Source of the DNA: Owenia fusiformis
Taxonomy: Eukaryota; Annelida; Polychaeta; Sabellida; Oweniidae
Length of the DNA: 64,000 bases
NCBI GenBank assembly: GCA_903813345.2
Contig: CAIIXF020000003.1
Coordinates: 27,603,248 to 27,667,247, forward strand
Direction of reading: 5' to 3'
Shown piece after piece: positions 45,640 to 56,799 of this stretch. Each line of letters opens with the position of its first letter. Position 1 is the first letter of the stretch. Both the position numbers and the translations under genes were made by a program. The notes below the pieces were generated by a model. It ran no database searches and had not been told where the DNA came from. It saw only the letters and a list, made by a program, of their open reading frames with translations.

Positions 45640-46445
45640 TTTATTCGTTTAGTTGGGATTTAGTACTGCGTATGTTTGATGGTTTCTTACTCAACTCAAT
45701 TTAACCAAAGGAACTACCTTGCAAACTTCTGAATAAGGGTTTCTTGGTAAACGTTATAAGGAGATTCTACTCTACGTCTCTGTCAAATATTGGCAAGAAA
45801 GCAATATTCAAATTGACGTGAAATAAATGATCACATCTTCCATAGATTTCTATCTGACACGAAATATTGTGATTCATAATTCTGATTCTAATTTTTCAAT
45901 CACAATGATTAGATAGTGTCAAACATCTATAGTATACCGCACTCTACCTGATAGAAGGGCAGTAGTAACGACTTGCCAATGAAAATGGAGTTGGACAGAT
46001 CGTTGACAAAGCATGCATGAATGAACTTTTATTGTTGATGCTTGACACGTTCCAGGTGAATTGATAGTTTCAAGATCGCCTGATTTAGCCTGGGCAAACA
46101 TCTCCCGTTTCTAGGCTTTTATTCGATGCAAAAACATCCACTTTAGGATACAATCTGTGCGTGACACAGAATCATTTTTTAGCCTGAAACAGATAGTAAA
46201 TGCATTTTGATTTACAAGATTTCAATTCTAGAGTGAGTACAGTATCTGTCTGCAGTATTCATATGCTTCCAGAAATATATGAAAAACCATGTAGTATATT
46301 TTGTTGCATCTCAGCAATAATATATTTTTTAACTAATCGAAGGCATACGTCACTAGCATACGTCATTTGCACCAATGACGACGCTCCATGGGCCCTCCAT
46401 GGCAAGCAGTAGTTAAAATGTTAATGATCCATTACACTTTAAAAA
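45640..46445. other. Gene-free stretch
   Basis: No recognisable gene or transposon end. Confidence 0.35.
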
Positions 46446-46843
46446 ACAAAGGACGATTCTCGGTTTGGAGAACGAAGTTCATCAATCTAAATGAGCATTA
46501 TCCCTGCTTTGGACAAATTTGATTTTTTCACATAATGTAGATTTGAATGTCTTCTTTTGAGTAGTCATAATTTAATTTGGGTAATATTTCCAGATTTTTC
46601 GCAAAAAAATATTAGCGCAGTACACTGATGAACTTCTTTCCCCAAATCGAGACTTGTATTTTATTGAATCGGTCTAATTGAGCGTTATCCCTGCTTCAGA
46701 CCAATTTGTTATTTTTACATCTTGTGGATTTAAATGTCCTCTTTTGAATATTCATAGTTTAATTTGGGTAATATTTCTATATTTTTCATGAAAAAATTTA
46801 TTAGCCCAGGAGACTGTTCTCCAAACCGAGAATCGTCCTTTGT
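46446..46843. mobile_element. MITE with ACAAAGGACGATTCTCGG ends (398 bp)
   Basis: The two ends are perfect inverted copies for 28 bases, starting ACAAAGGACGATTCTCGGTT. The interior consists of two diverged direct copies of a unit of about 190 bases (GAGCATTATCCCTGCTTTGG ... TTTAATTTGGGTAATATTTC at 46493 and again from 46681), so it is a dimeric interior between short inverted ends. No gene. Confidence 0.88.
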
Positions 46844-47449
46844 ATATTTATTTTAGTCACAATCAGGACCGGAATTTTTATTAATGATCTATTATACTTT
46901 TCATAGAACATTCGAAACTCATTTAGAATTAATTGCTGGCACAAAATAATAATGCCGACCAGTTCAGTATTCCAAAAACAGAAACGAACTTTGGATTAGT
47001 TACGCTCTCATACACCTGGCCTTTTGGTTGATTACGCATGAGGTAAAGGATGTTTACTTGTTAACAGGCATCTCCAAGGAAGCAAATGCTGTGAACACAA
47101 TTGATACTTCTGTTCGAGATTTTGTTTGAGATTCTTTCCAGATCTTGTTCAGATTTAAAATCTTTAACCATATCACGTTGTTCTGCTTTCGTTGTCGATT
47201 ACAGAATAGCACCAAGTGGTCGGTAGTTTATTACATGTAATAGGTTATTTTCCTAAAAGCTGATATCCCCTCGTACAAAGTAACATAACACATTTATCTG
47301 CCCTATACACCTTGCCTGGCATCAAGGCATTGATAAACCATCAATTTTGGATTTTGCAAAATGATTATTGATTCCGAATTTTAAAACGAAAGAAGAGACT
47401 CTCAGCTGGTTAATCTATCTCATACACTGCTAGTTTTGTACAAAGCATT

Positions 47450-47498
47450 CCACTAGATGGCGCCTTAAGGTTTCAAAATTGTTCCGCTAGATGGCGCT
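47450..47498 (+). promoter_or_regulatory. Two CTCF-like motifs in tandem
   Basis: CCACTAGATGGCGCC (47450-47464) and CCGCTAGATGGCGCT (47484-47498) lie in the same orientation 34 bases apart. Both match the bilaterian CTCF core (CCxCTAGrTGGCGC). Two near-identical 15-mers this close in AT-rich DNA are unlikely by chance. They could mark an insulator or loop anchor, or be part of an unrecognised repeat. Confidence 0.45.
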
Positions 47499-47536
47499 CT
47501 ATGTACCTTGACAAAATATAAAATACCAGACATGTG

Positions 47537-47727
47537 TAATGCCTTGGTCACAGATGAGTATTTTGTTCAAAATCGGCCGACGAGCCCGGGCATCTCCCGG
47601 GGGCCGGCAGAGTTTTATCGCGGAGATAAAAGTTGCCGATGTGTTGGCGATTTTTCTCAACCAAACTCATCGGTACCTCCTGACTACTCATCGGCCGGCG
47701 CCCGGCGCATATGTGACCTAGGCATTA
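47537..47727. mobile_element. TAATGCC-family palindrome, copy P4 (191 bp)
   Basis: The termini are TAATGCCTTGGTCACA and, on the right, CATATGTGACCTAGGCATTA. Inside are GATGAGTATTTTGTTCAAAA, CGGCCGACGAGCCC, a CCCGGGCATCTCCCGGGGGC hairpin and CATCGGCCGGCGCCCGG, showing the same outer and inner boxes as P1 with a longer, rearranged centre. The open frames here (with SPG- and PAPGA-like peptides) come from this GC-rich repeat, not from a gene. Confidence 0.8.
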
Positions 47728-48056
47728 GACTTGTACATCAAGAAGATCTACTTTGTATGCCATGACGGAGCCATATTGTTAGCAAATAATAGGAATCATT
47801 AATGAAGTGTGCTACTACTTTCAGATTGTTGTTCTGATCAATGGATGTCCATATTTTGTTATTTGTATCAATAAGAGTTTGTTATTGCAATAAACATTAT
47901 TTTGGAATAATGGATAACATTTATTTACACTTCGTCTGCGTCGGTGCACCGACTATGGAAGCTGTTTAAAGACAATATTGCGAACATTTTTTCACACAGT
48001 TTACTCAGTGACAGTTATTAGATTTGATTCAGGTCCATGTGACCCAAACCCCTTAC

Positions 48057-48101
48057 ATACACCCCCCCATCACATTTTTGCGTTACAAGAGGGGGGTGTA
48101 T
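48057..48101. repeat. 45-bp hairpin with ATACACCCCCC arms
   Basis: ATACACCCCCC and its exact complement GGGGGGTGTAT are separated by 23 bases. This may be a minimal deletion product of a TA-target MITE (compare the CACTCCCC family). Confidence 0.6.
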
Positions 48102-48800
48102 CTAATACATCTTGATACACTATTCGGAGAAAAAAATGATAGATGACCACGTTAAATACGTAAGTTTAAAATCACTTACCTGATCGGTCTGACCCCATAC
48201 ATCGTCCCAAGAGGCTTACATCACTTACAGTATTATTGTCTTCGTATAATTAATTTAATTATCCGTTTGATCTATGACAAACGTGTATTAAGTAAAGAGG
48301 AAATATCATAAGATAATCCTATATTCAATGAGATGAGATTTACTCGTGTAATCTACTCTCATCGGGACATCCTGATATTTTCATCTCGGCAAATAAAAGA
48401 GAAATAATTAACAATATTTCTTTCGTTTTCATTTGCTTATTAAGTTTTGCTTTTCTGGTATCTTTTTACTCCAAAGCGTGCTGTTTTTATAACCTACAAA
48501 GTAACGGTTGTCAGTTCAGAAAAATCTTAAAATCAAAACATAAACCAGATTACGCATTGATATAAGCTGTCAGCACAATTCTGAACTTAGGGGATCCTAA
48601 AGTAACTTAGATAACTTCAAGGAACCTTTATGGCGATTAGAGAGTCATATGATTTAAGGGCGGTGACATCCAGAACTAACAATTTAGATTAAGCAGTACC
48701 TGAGTGACACAAAAAGAATGAAAGGTTGAATTCAGAGAAAAAGGTTACCAATTAAGTGTTGTTCATTTCCTCCATGAAGTTTCTCAACAATTATGCCGTT
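48102..48800. other. Gene-free stretch
   Basis: AT-rich; nothing recognised. Confidence 0.35.
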
Positions 48801-48962
48801 GTGAAAGAAATGATGGTCCCCCAGGGATTATGGTCCCCTTTCTTAACAGCCCTTACTGGCCCTGATTGTGTATAAGATAATGAGGGAAAGAGTTGCATTT
48901 AGGCCACCATATAAATCAATGGGAGAATAGGACCATTATTTGATAGGACCTCCTACCCTTTT
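48801..48962 (-). repeat. 162-bp inverted repeat, right member
   Basis: Complement of 41845-42005, starting GTGAAAGAAATGATGGTCCC and ending GACCTCCTACCCTTTT. See the left member. Confidence 0.85.
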
Positions 48963-50214
48963 ACACCGTTACAAACATCCTTATAATTTATCATATTCAC
49001 AGGTAAAGTTGTCCCCGACCTCAAATGTGGCCCTGAACCAGTATAACAATTTTTGTAAATTGGGACTATATTTATAAGTGGCCAGCGGGCTATAAGTAGC
49101 GCTGCACCTACGATGACGCGCTGCACTGGCAACACTCTCAGAACAGTATGGAAGGGGTAAATCCTGAAAGAATTGTCTTACTTTCAAAATATTTGGACTC
49201 AGAGGTCAGGTAATCAAAAATAATCATAAAAGGGGGCCATTGTTCCGAGTGGTGGCATATCTCAGTTTCCAATGCCTTGTGTAAGCGATTAAACATGCGC
49301 ATTAATCATTTACCGTTCAGAGTGATCGTACATGACGTACATAATATTTAAACAATAAATCTAATATCTGAATATGATCAGCTTTCTGGATAGCATTTCC
49401 AGATACGATAGGCCATATCATTCATATATGTCCCAATACCCTTGCATACATTTTTTTGCAATTGGGCAAAGTTAGTGTACTTGTAAAGATGTCGTTGCAA
49501 TCTTCTAAATGTTGTTGATGAACATTTTCGAATTGTAATAAAATATAAAAGATGGGTATGAAGCAAGAGAAGGAAATACCATTGACAATGAGTATATATA
49601 ACATTTTACCTTAAATAACGATTAGTGCTCTAACTTGAATCTCACTACCCTCAAACTATTTTGGGATTACTCCTCAAAGTAAGTCCTTTCCCCAGCGCCA
49701 GCTAGGACAACATGCTGATGCATTGTGAATGTTACTGAACTACATAATTAAAGACACTATCATATTTTAATCTTTGTTCTTGTCTATGGAATTGTCCATG
49801 ATATCACCAAAATAATGGTGCGATAGCAATTTCATGTATAACAAACAAAACAGTCCCTATGATGAAAACAGGTGTCTGCACATATACATACTTTCATTAT
49901 ACGATGTACATGTACCCTCAGTCCCTCAGGCTCAGTCCATATTGACTATCTCCAGGAAACATTGGGCATATCAGTGGATAATACAGTAACATAATCTCCA
50001 ATTATTTTAAATATGACATGGTCATTGAGCATATTGATATTCATCGTTCGGGAAAGAAATGAGATTCGTCCAATGCTGTGGATTTTTTGTTGTCATAAAC
50101 ACAGATGAATGGATGAAAATAGATTACCTCGACTGAAGTTCGAACAATTAGAATGACAAATGATAATGTATTACGACTCAGTTCAACGGTCAATGGCATG
50201 TATTCAGGGCCGTC
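48963..50214. other. Gene-free stretch
   Basis: No gene was recognised. A short GC-richer patch at 49080-49140 (GCCAGCGGGC, ACGATGACGCGCTGCACTGG) has no visible domain in any frame. Confidence 0.35.
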
Positions 50215-51778
50215 AGATGGGGGGGTGCGATGGGTGCGACCGCACCCCCCTTTGTTACCCTCCAAAATAAATTTGAAAAAAAAAATTGAAAAAACTTTTT
50301 TTTTGAAAAATATTTTTTTTGTAATTTTTTTTCATTGACTCATACACTTTGAAAGTACCCAGAAAGCACCAAATAGCATCTTAAAATTGTAAAATTTTCT
50401 AGGGGTATTGGCCACCCCTCACACCCCCCACAAAACAATGGAAAAGTTCTAAATTTATTATAGTGTTTTGTCTCAGACACTTTTAAAGTGCCCAGACATC
50501 ATCAAATAGCTCCTTGATATAGTTAGTGTTTCTGGGGGACTTGCTCCCCCTCTTGCATCTTACACTTGCATACCCCCCCCTCTCTGGCGCCCCCCCCCCC
50601 CTTGAGCCCCCCACACACCAAACAAAACAATGGAAAAGTTCTGAATTTGTTTTATATATTGTCTCAGACACTTTTAAATTGCCCAGACATCATCAAATAG
50701 CTCCTTGATAAAGTTAATGATTCTGGAAGACTAACACTTACTCGCCCTCTGGCATCCCCACTCCACCTCCCCCTCTGGCAGCCCCCCCCCCTTAACATCC
50801 CCCCCCCAATTTTTTTTATTGACTCATACATTTTGAAAGTGCCCAGAAAGCACCAAATAGCATCTTAAAATTGTAAAATTGTCTTGGGAAATATGCGCTT
50901 TTAAGCACAGACACTTTTAAAGTGCCCAAACTTCATCGAATAGCACCTTGATATTGTAAATTTTGATATGGGGGACAAACACTTGCACCCCAGCCCCACC
51001 TCCCCCTCTGGCACCCCTCCCGCCTTTGACACCCCCAAAATTTGAAAAAAATTATGATTGTTTTTCAATGTTTTTATTGACTAATACCTTTAAAAGTGCC
51101 CAGAAGCACCAAAGCCACCCCTCACATCCCCCACAAAACAAAATAAAATATTTTGAATTTCATGTATTGTCTCAGACATTTTTTAAGTGCCCAGACATCA
51201 TCAAATAGCACCTTGATATGGTCAATGTTTCTGGGGGACAACCCCTTGCTCCCCTACTGGCACCCCACCCCACTTCAACCTCTCATCCTCTTTGACACCC
51301 CCAAAAGAATTTGAAAAAAAATTCACATTTTTCTTATTGACTCATAACGCACAGGCGTACCAGATGGTTTCAAATTCGCTCCAAATACAAGCAAATTTCA
51401 AAATTTTCCTGGGGGAGAACCCCCAGACCCCCCTGAATGCTCGGAATTTTATTCACTCAACTCTTATTCTTGTGGTGGTGGCGTACTTTGTACTTTTGTA
51501 CTTTTTTACACTTTGAAAGTGCCCAGAAAGCACCAAATAGCATCTCAAAACTGTAAAATTTTCTAGGGGGAGTGGACCACTCCTCACACCCCCCACAAAA
51601 CAATTGGAACGTTTGGAAGTTGCATTTGTTAATTCCAAACCAATATAGGGAGTAACTGACCCCCCCCCCTCTGTCTTACGCGATTTGATTTACGCGGCAA
51701 AAAAACTGACAATTTTATATTCTCTTTAGTAAGCTAAAAAACCGCACCCCCCTTGGAGAAAAGTGTCTTACGGGCCTG
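50215..51778. mobile_element. C/G-tract element with internal ~160-bp repeats (1,564 bp)
   Basis: The left end is CAGGGCCGTCAGATGGGGGG, the right end complemented CAGGCCCGTAAGACAC, and the five bases GTATT stand on both sides (50210-50214, 51779-51783). The interior has about eight diverged units recognisable by AAGTGCCCAGA-(C/A)-ATCATCAAATAGC at 50353, 50485, 50677, 50836, 50923, 51096, 51186 and 51515, each followed by a C-tract (up to 12 C). There is no transposase. The ends resemble the CAGGG/CAGTGG ends of hAT-like elements only loosely, and a 5-bp duplication would be unusual for them. Confidence 0.6.
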
Positions 51779-52066
51779 GTATTGTACAGTACTGTAGATA
51801 CCAATTACAAAATATGAAGAACTGTTTGAAATATTAACCTCCTGAAGATAAAGTCGAATGTTTTATATTGGATGACGGATGTGTTGTGTCAGATAGGACG
51901 ATTAGACCATCGTCGGAAATGTTTTTCAATGCCAACTTCCAATGATATTTCTTCAATTTAATGAGTTCATTACCAGTGCCAATAATAGACATATCCGATA
52001 TCAATTATTCCGACTTACTGGAGCTGTAAGAAAATTTCGCAGTCTTGCATCCCAATCCTAACTTAA
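51779..52066. other. Short gene-free stretch
   Basis: Nothing recognised between the C-tract element and the TTAA MITE. Confidence 0.35.
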
Positions 52067-52439
52067 AGAGAGAATCAGATCTAGCGAGCAGGCTCAACAA
52101 AAAATTGTTTCAATTTTAGAATATTTTTGGCTCATGTCATTCCTTGTCATGTCTATTTTCTAAAAATCACAAAAGTACATACTTTATTCCAGGAAAACTA
52201 AAACATTTTACAATAATGTATTATTTTTCTATAAGAATGGTTACCATTCTTATTATTTGGGAGAATTTAAACATTTTTCACCCATTTTTGCACTTTGAAT
52301 CATTAATAACTTCACCAATTTATAACATATTGTGAATCTTTTGGGAGATATTGTATTTGATATTGTAAGGAATAGATTGGTAGGTCAATTATCCATGTTG
52401 CTTGTAATTTTGTCACCTCCTATAGATCAGATTCTGCCT
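52067..52439 (-). mobile_element. TTAA-target MITE, complete copy (373 bp)
   Basis: TTAA flanks both ends (52063-52066, 52440-52443). The ends are AGAGAGAATCAGATCTA and, complemented on the right, AGGCAGAATCTGATCTAT. The complement matches 20494-20935 in the giant element, minus the 123-bp duplication there. TTAA target use is characteristic of piggyBac-type transposases, so it was probably moved by one. No internal gene. Confidence 0.82.
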
Positions 52440-52480
52440 TTAAGCTACGCATCATGCACCAAATACACTCTGGTAGATAC

Positions 52481-52826
52481 CAGATGCGAGTATAAATAAT
52501 CTTGATATGCGTCACTTAACATTCAAAATTCAGTTATATTTAAAAATAAACATGTTTTAGAAATATGATTTCAAAAATTGTTCAAAAAAGATTTTTGGGG
52601 AAAATTTGACTTCTAGTTCGGGGAGATTCGCCCATGTTAAAAAATCACAAAAAGTGAAATATCTTTTCTTATATTGGGCAGATAATATTTTCTTTTACTG
52701 GACATATTTTAATTTGCATGACTATTAAACACATAGGAGTGATATAAAAATTGAACCACTAAAACTGATGAATATTTAAGTTAAAGGGACCCGTTGGTGA
52801 AACTGGTAACTACCTACTCGCATCTG
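52481..52826. mobile_element. Possible MITE with CCAGATGCGAGTA ends
   Basis: CCAGATGCGAGTA at 52481-52493 is mirrored at the right end by TACTCGCATCTGG. The last 31 bases up to 52826 are identical to 43328-43358. A TTAAAGGGACCC sequence at 52780 just inside the right end may belong to a second, overlapping element, so the boundaries are tentative. Confidence 0.45.
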
Positions 52827-53973
52827 GGTTTTTATGTTCATTTATGTGGAGATGATACCTCGGAAAAAGATATTAAATAAATATTTCACTTTTTCATTCT
52901 GATCCACATGAAATAACCTAAAAGGTTAAGCAACAACAAATGTCATTCCGCAAAAATCATCACAAGTTCTTACAAAAGAGTTCTGGAATGCTAGATTCTG
53001 AATACTCGAGCATTACGTGCAGTACGTGCCAATAATTTACCGCTAAAATCATCCATTCTTCGCTTATGAATTACTTTTCAAGTTCTTTGAATCTTCATTA
53101 TCTCGAGACTTTTACAATTGAGTTTAATGAATAGATATGTCGTGTCTCTACAGAACTCACAATACACCGACCTGTTATGAAAAAAAACTCAAAGACATTG
53201 AAATGTCGGCAAAACTTTTTTGCTTTTGGCCTTTAACTGGTGCACTAGCTAGACTGAATACAACTTTGTATATAATTGTCATTGTTGGCATAGCGTCGGG
53301 TTACGGAGCGTTCTTTCAATTGCCTAATGTTGGATGTTTTCTTTCAAAGGAATACCATCAAATGCCTTCTTTGCTACATGCCATCTTTTCATTTCATTAG
53401 AATCAAACAAAGCGAAACAACTCCTTTTAGGTTAGATCCTCCGGCAATATGAACCGAGTTCTAATTATTCTAATCTGTGTTGAAGAACCCGGGGTGAGGT
53501 TCATGCCCCGTGTAGATTTGCGTCTGTAAAACAACATTTGAAGGGTTGAGGCATTGAAAGAACAAATGAGAGGATGTTGTTGTTTTCTATTGAGTTAATG
53601 ACTGATAGAAAGTTATCGTGATCTTATAATGAACAAGTAGTGCGATTCTCACACATTTATCAAAAGCTTCTTTACTATTCTTAATTTTCGAATGAAGGTG
53701 TCACGTAACCGTAGGCTATTCTTACTTTAGTTTAGTATTGGTATTCAGTTGTAACTTTGTTGCCATGGACGTGCCACGATGTGAGGCAAATCAATTTAAT
53801 GTGATTCAAAATCAGAATGTAAGATGATAAAAACGAACTGATGGGGTATGCATCTGACAAATAACAACGATCCCTTTTATATGAAATTTTTGAAATTATA
53901 TTAAAAGTTTCTACAGGAGACAATAAATATTTATATATATGCATTTTATGCCCCTGAGATTTCTGGATTTTTT
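52827..53973. other. Gene-free stretch
   Basis: An 87-codon open frame at 53137-53400 includes a short hydrophobic stretch (LNTTLYIIVIVGIASGYGAF), but no family, signal or splice context was recognisable. I treat it as chance. Confidence 0.3.
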
Positions 53974-54228
53974 GTTGTGAAATAATTTCATAGTCGCCGT
54001 TTATATGCCAGGCATTCGTCTTCGCCGTTGTCGGCGTTCGGCGTCTTTGGAATTACAACTAGATACGAGTATGTGTGATATTTGGTCATGTTAATGCCTT
54101 GAAGTTGTGAAATAATTTCATAATCGCCGTTTATGCCAGGCATTCGTCTTCGCTATTGTCGGTGTCGGCGTTCGGCGTTCGGCGTCTACAACTCGATATG
54201 TGGTGATATTTGGTCATGTTGATGCCTT
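53974..54228 (+). repeat. 130-bp tandem duplication with GGCGTTC runs
   Basis: GTTGTGAAATAATTTCATAG begins at 53974 and again at 54104, each followed by TCGCCGTTTAT, GCCAGGCATTCGTCTTCGC, a short GTCGGCGTTCGGCGTC run and TGATATTTGGTCATGTT. The GGCGTTC run differs in number between copies (a small microsatellite). Confidence 0.9.
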
Positions 54229-55344
54229 AATTTGTATCTGTTTTTGTGAGTCACTTATCAATGCCTGTTTGTGTTTGGCGATTTAAAGAATTAAATATGT
54301 CATCAATTTCGGAACTATTGTAGTTTATGAACGAAATTGAGATTCAAACATTAGTCTAACGGATTTTGATATGCTTTTCAATGAAATCTTAAGGTTGCTA
54401 AACTTGGTGAGAGAGGTATGCGAGTATGCTTGCCTATCTTGTTTTAATTAAATTTGGATTAATTTATGATAAGTACTCAACATACAAACTATATTAAGTT
54501 ACTAAATGTATTATAAATACGATACATACTTCTCTTACTACGTTCTAGGCCAATCCTAAAACTTTTTTTAGAATAAATACGACAGCAAAGTAAGGTAAAT
54601 AGTTATAATATACTAAATAAAGAAACTATTAACCTACAAATGTATTTATTTTCGCACACCTCTGAGTGTATGTAGCAACGACGAGGTCAGAAAAGTCATA
54701 AATATTTTTTTACTGTATCGTTCAATCGACGTCTAACCACTTCAAATACATTTTTCATTAACTTTAAAGTTCGACTAAAATAGATTTTTCAGTACCACGT
54801 GGTTCTATATCGAGTCACTGACTGGTTGTACAATTCTTCGTTATTATTGCGCTAACAAATCCCGCTTCAATCTCCGAGCCCCTGGTATTCTACATCGGCG
54901 TCATTTTAGCACCAGCCTGCAAACTGTTGGTAAGTTTTTTACAGGTAATACGAATATTAAATCAAAATTAAAATGCAATCTTAATTTGCATTCAAACATT
55001 TTAGAATGCAATAGTCAAAACTACATACGTTTAAAAATGTAATAAATATGCAAAGCTATTACACATTAAACCTTGACCTTAAAGCATTAAAAAGTTAACT
55101 TGTAATTTAGAACATTAAATTGAAATGTTTAAGTCCATGCTTGAATCCCGAGTATTTTGCGTTTAAAACTTCATCGGAATATTTAACATCAAACATGCAT
55201 TGTTTTTTTCATGCAATGAAACAGTTTGAATTATTTGAAGTAATTTCAAATTACATAGAAAATCGTTCTTTTTCATTAATTTGACGGATTCTACCAATCA
55301 TCTACGATTAGATATTTGCGTTTATTCCATAATACTGCTGTTTT
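54229..55344. other. Gene-free stretch
   Basis: AT-rich; no gene or transposon ends recognised. Confidence 0.35.
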
Positions 55345-55490
55345 CCCAGGGAAATAAGGAATAAAAATCGTATTGAATCGTATTACATGAAAAATTCGTA
55401 TTGTACCCGGGAAAAAAATCGTATTGGAGCGTATTACATGAAAAAATCGTATTGTCCCCGGGAAAAAAATCGTACTGGAACGTATTAACC
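55345..55490 (+). repeat. 51-bp tandem repeat, about 2.5 copies
   Basis: Units of CCCGGGAAAAAAATCGTATT, GGAGCGTATTACATGAAAAA and TCGTATTGT repeat from about 55345 (first copy diverged) through 55490. Each unit itself contains two ATCGTATTG words. Confidence 0.85.
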
Positions 55491-55581
55491 TATTTTTGGT
55501 TTTCCTGTTATTTTTAACCTTGGCTAATTGATAAAAGCATTTTCAAAATGTAACATTTTAGAGGAATGTATTATGGAATAA

Positions 55582-55770
55582 ATAGGTTATTTCTGGTCGG
55601 GATTGAATATGGGTTTCATTCCTCGGAAAATATGATATTGACCTTGGGAAATATGATATTGACACTCGGTCGCTGCGCTCCCTCGGTCAATATCATATTA
55701 CCCTTCGGTCAATATCATATTGTCCCTCGGAATAAAACCCATATTCAATCCCTCCCAGTAAATAACCTAT
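55582..55770. mobile_element. Palindromic repeat, ATAGGTTATT family, copy Q2
   Basis: Begins ATAGGTTATTTCTGGTCGGG, ends CCCTCCCAGTAAATAACCTAT, and has mirrored inner boxes (GAATATGGGTTTCATTCC, AAATATGATATTGACC) around GGTCGCTGCGCTCCC. Q1 at 33624 is a second copy. From 55775 to 55935 a further broken stretch of the same words (GAATATGAATTTTATTCC, CCCTCGGAATAAAACTC) suggests an overlapping third copy. It lies about 1 kb upstream of the TIR gene. Confidence 0.75.
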
Positions 55771-55935
55771 ATGTACTGGAATGCATATTGAATATGAATT
55801 TTATTCCAAAGGACAATAAATCGACCGAGCGAGCGTAACGATTGGGTGTCAGTAACTAAAGATATTACCCAAGATAAATATAATACTATCCCTCGGAATA
55901 AAACTCGTATCAAATCCCTAGCTACTGTAAGGGGT

Positions 55936-56799
55936 TTCCTGTCAATAATATTCATTACGATCTTAATTTCTTCATTATTTCCAAGAGATATTTTCGGAAA
56001 ATTATCATACCACACACATTGAACAGGAATACTGTGATGACATTAAAATGTGCTTGATTTTTCATTTTGAATGGTTACATTCTGTTATCCTGACTTTATT
56101 TTACTAAAAGCAATATCATAGTCAGGTACATACATGTAGTCTATATACACGGAGTACATATACTTAATAAAATGTCGTCATGCAATGTAATCCACATCTA
56201 GTTGATTGTTGTGACTAGCGTGTAAATTAGTTGGTTTTTTCACAGTTTGGAGTGTTTGTGTAATATTAATTTCAGTTAAAGTTTTCTTGTAAATAAATGA
56301 TATCATAAACGTGGTATGGTAACTGAGTTAAAACCCAGTTGTTGATAAATGCTGCCATCTTTATGAAGCTAATATAGTTAATGAAAATATCTGGTTGTTT
56401 ATAGCAACGTAACATAAATCGATAAGGCTTTAAACAGGGCTATTGTATGTGTACTACTATTCAATATTGCTGTATTGTATTTGTATTATCGTATTATAAG
56501 GTCGTTTCACTATATACTACTGAATAATGGTTTTGTGTCTCGTAAATAAAGATTTGGTCAAATCGTGAACGATGTAACTACCTGTGCACACGGAGTATGA
56601 CTGGATCCATGGATTGGATGGATATTACACGTATCATCGGGTACAGTAGGTAGCAGCAAAATCACATGTCCTGGAGATTACAGCAGCTTACAAACGAACT
56701 TTACATATTTAACATATCTGTTTCGATCAGATGTTGATGAAATATGGACATGAAATGACAATCTTCAGCTCACGGTATGAATATGGACAATTTTAAATA
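55936..56799 (+). other. Upstream region of the TIR gene
   Basis: No separate gene. TATTATAAGG at 56492-56501 is a possible TATA-type box about 300 bases upstream of the first start codon. An in-frame TAA six bases before the ATG at 56800 closes the frame upstream. Weak splice-acceptor-like CAG sites (56729, 56769) would permit a spliced 5' leader, but none is compelling. Confidence 0.3.

Noticed and set aside
47508-47765. 85-codon open frame with proline- and glycine-rich peptide
   Set aside because: Lies across the P4 palindrome; its composition reflects the repeat.
53137-53400. 87-codon frame with a hydrophobic stretch, possible membrane peptide
   Set aside because: No signal-peptide layout, no similarity, no paralogue in the window and ordinary AT-rich codon use.
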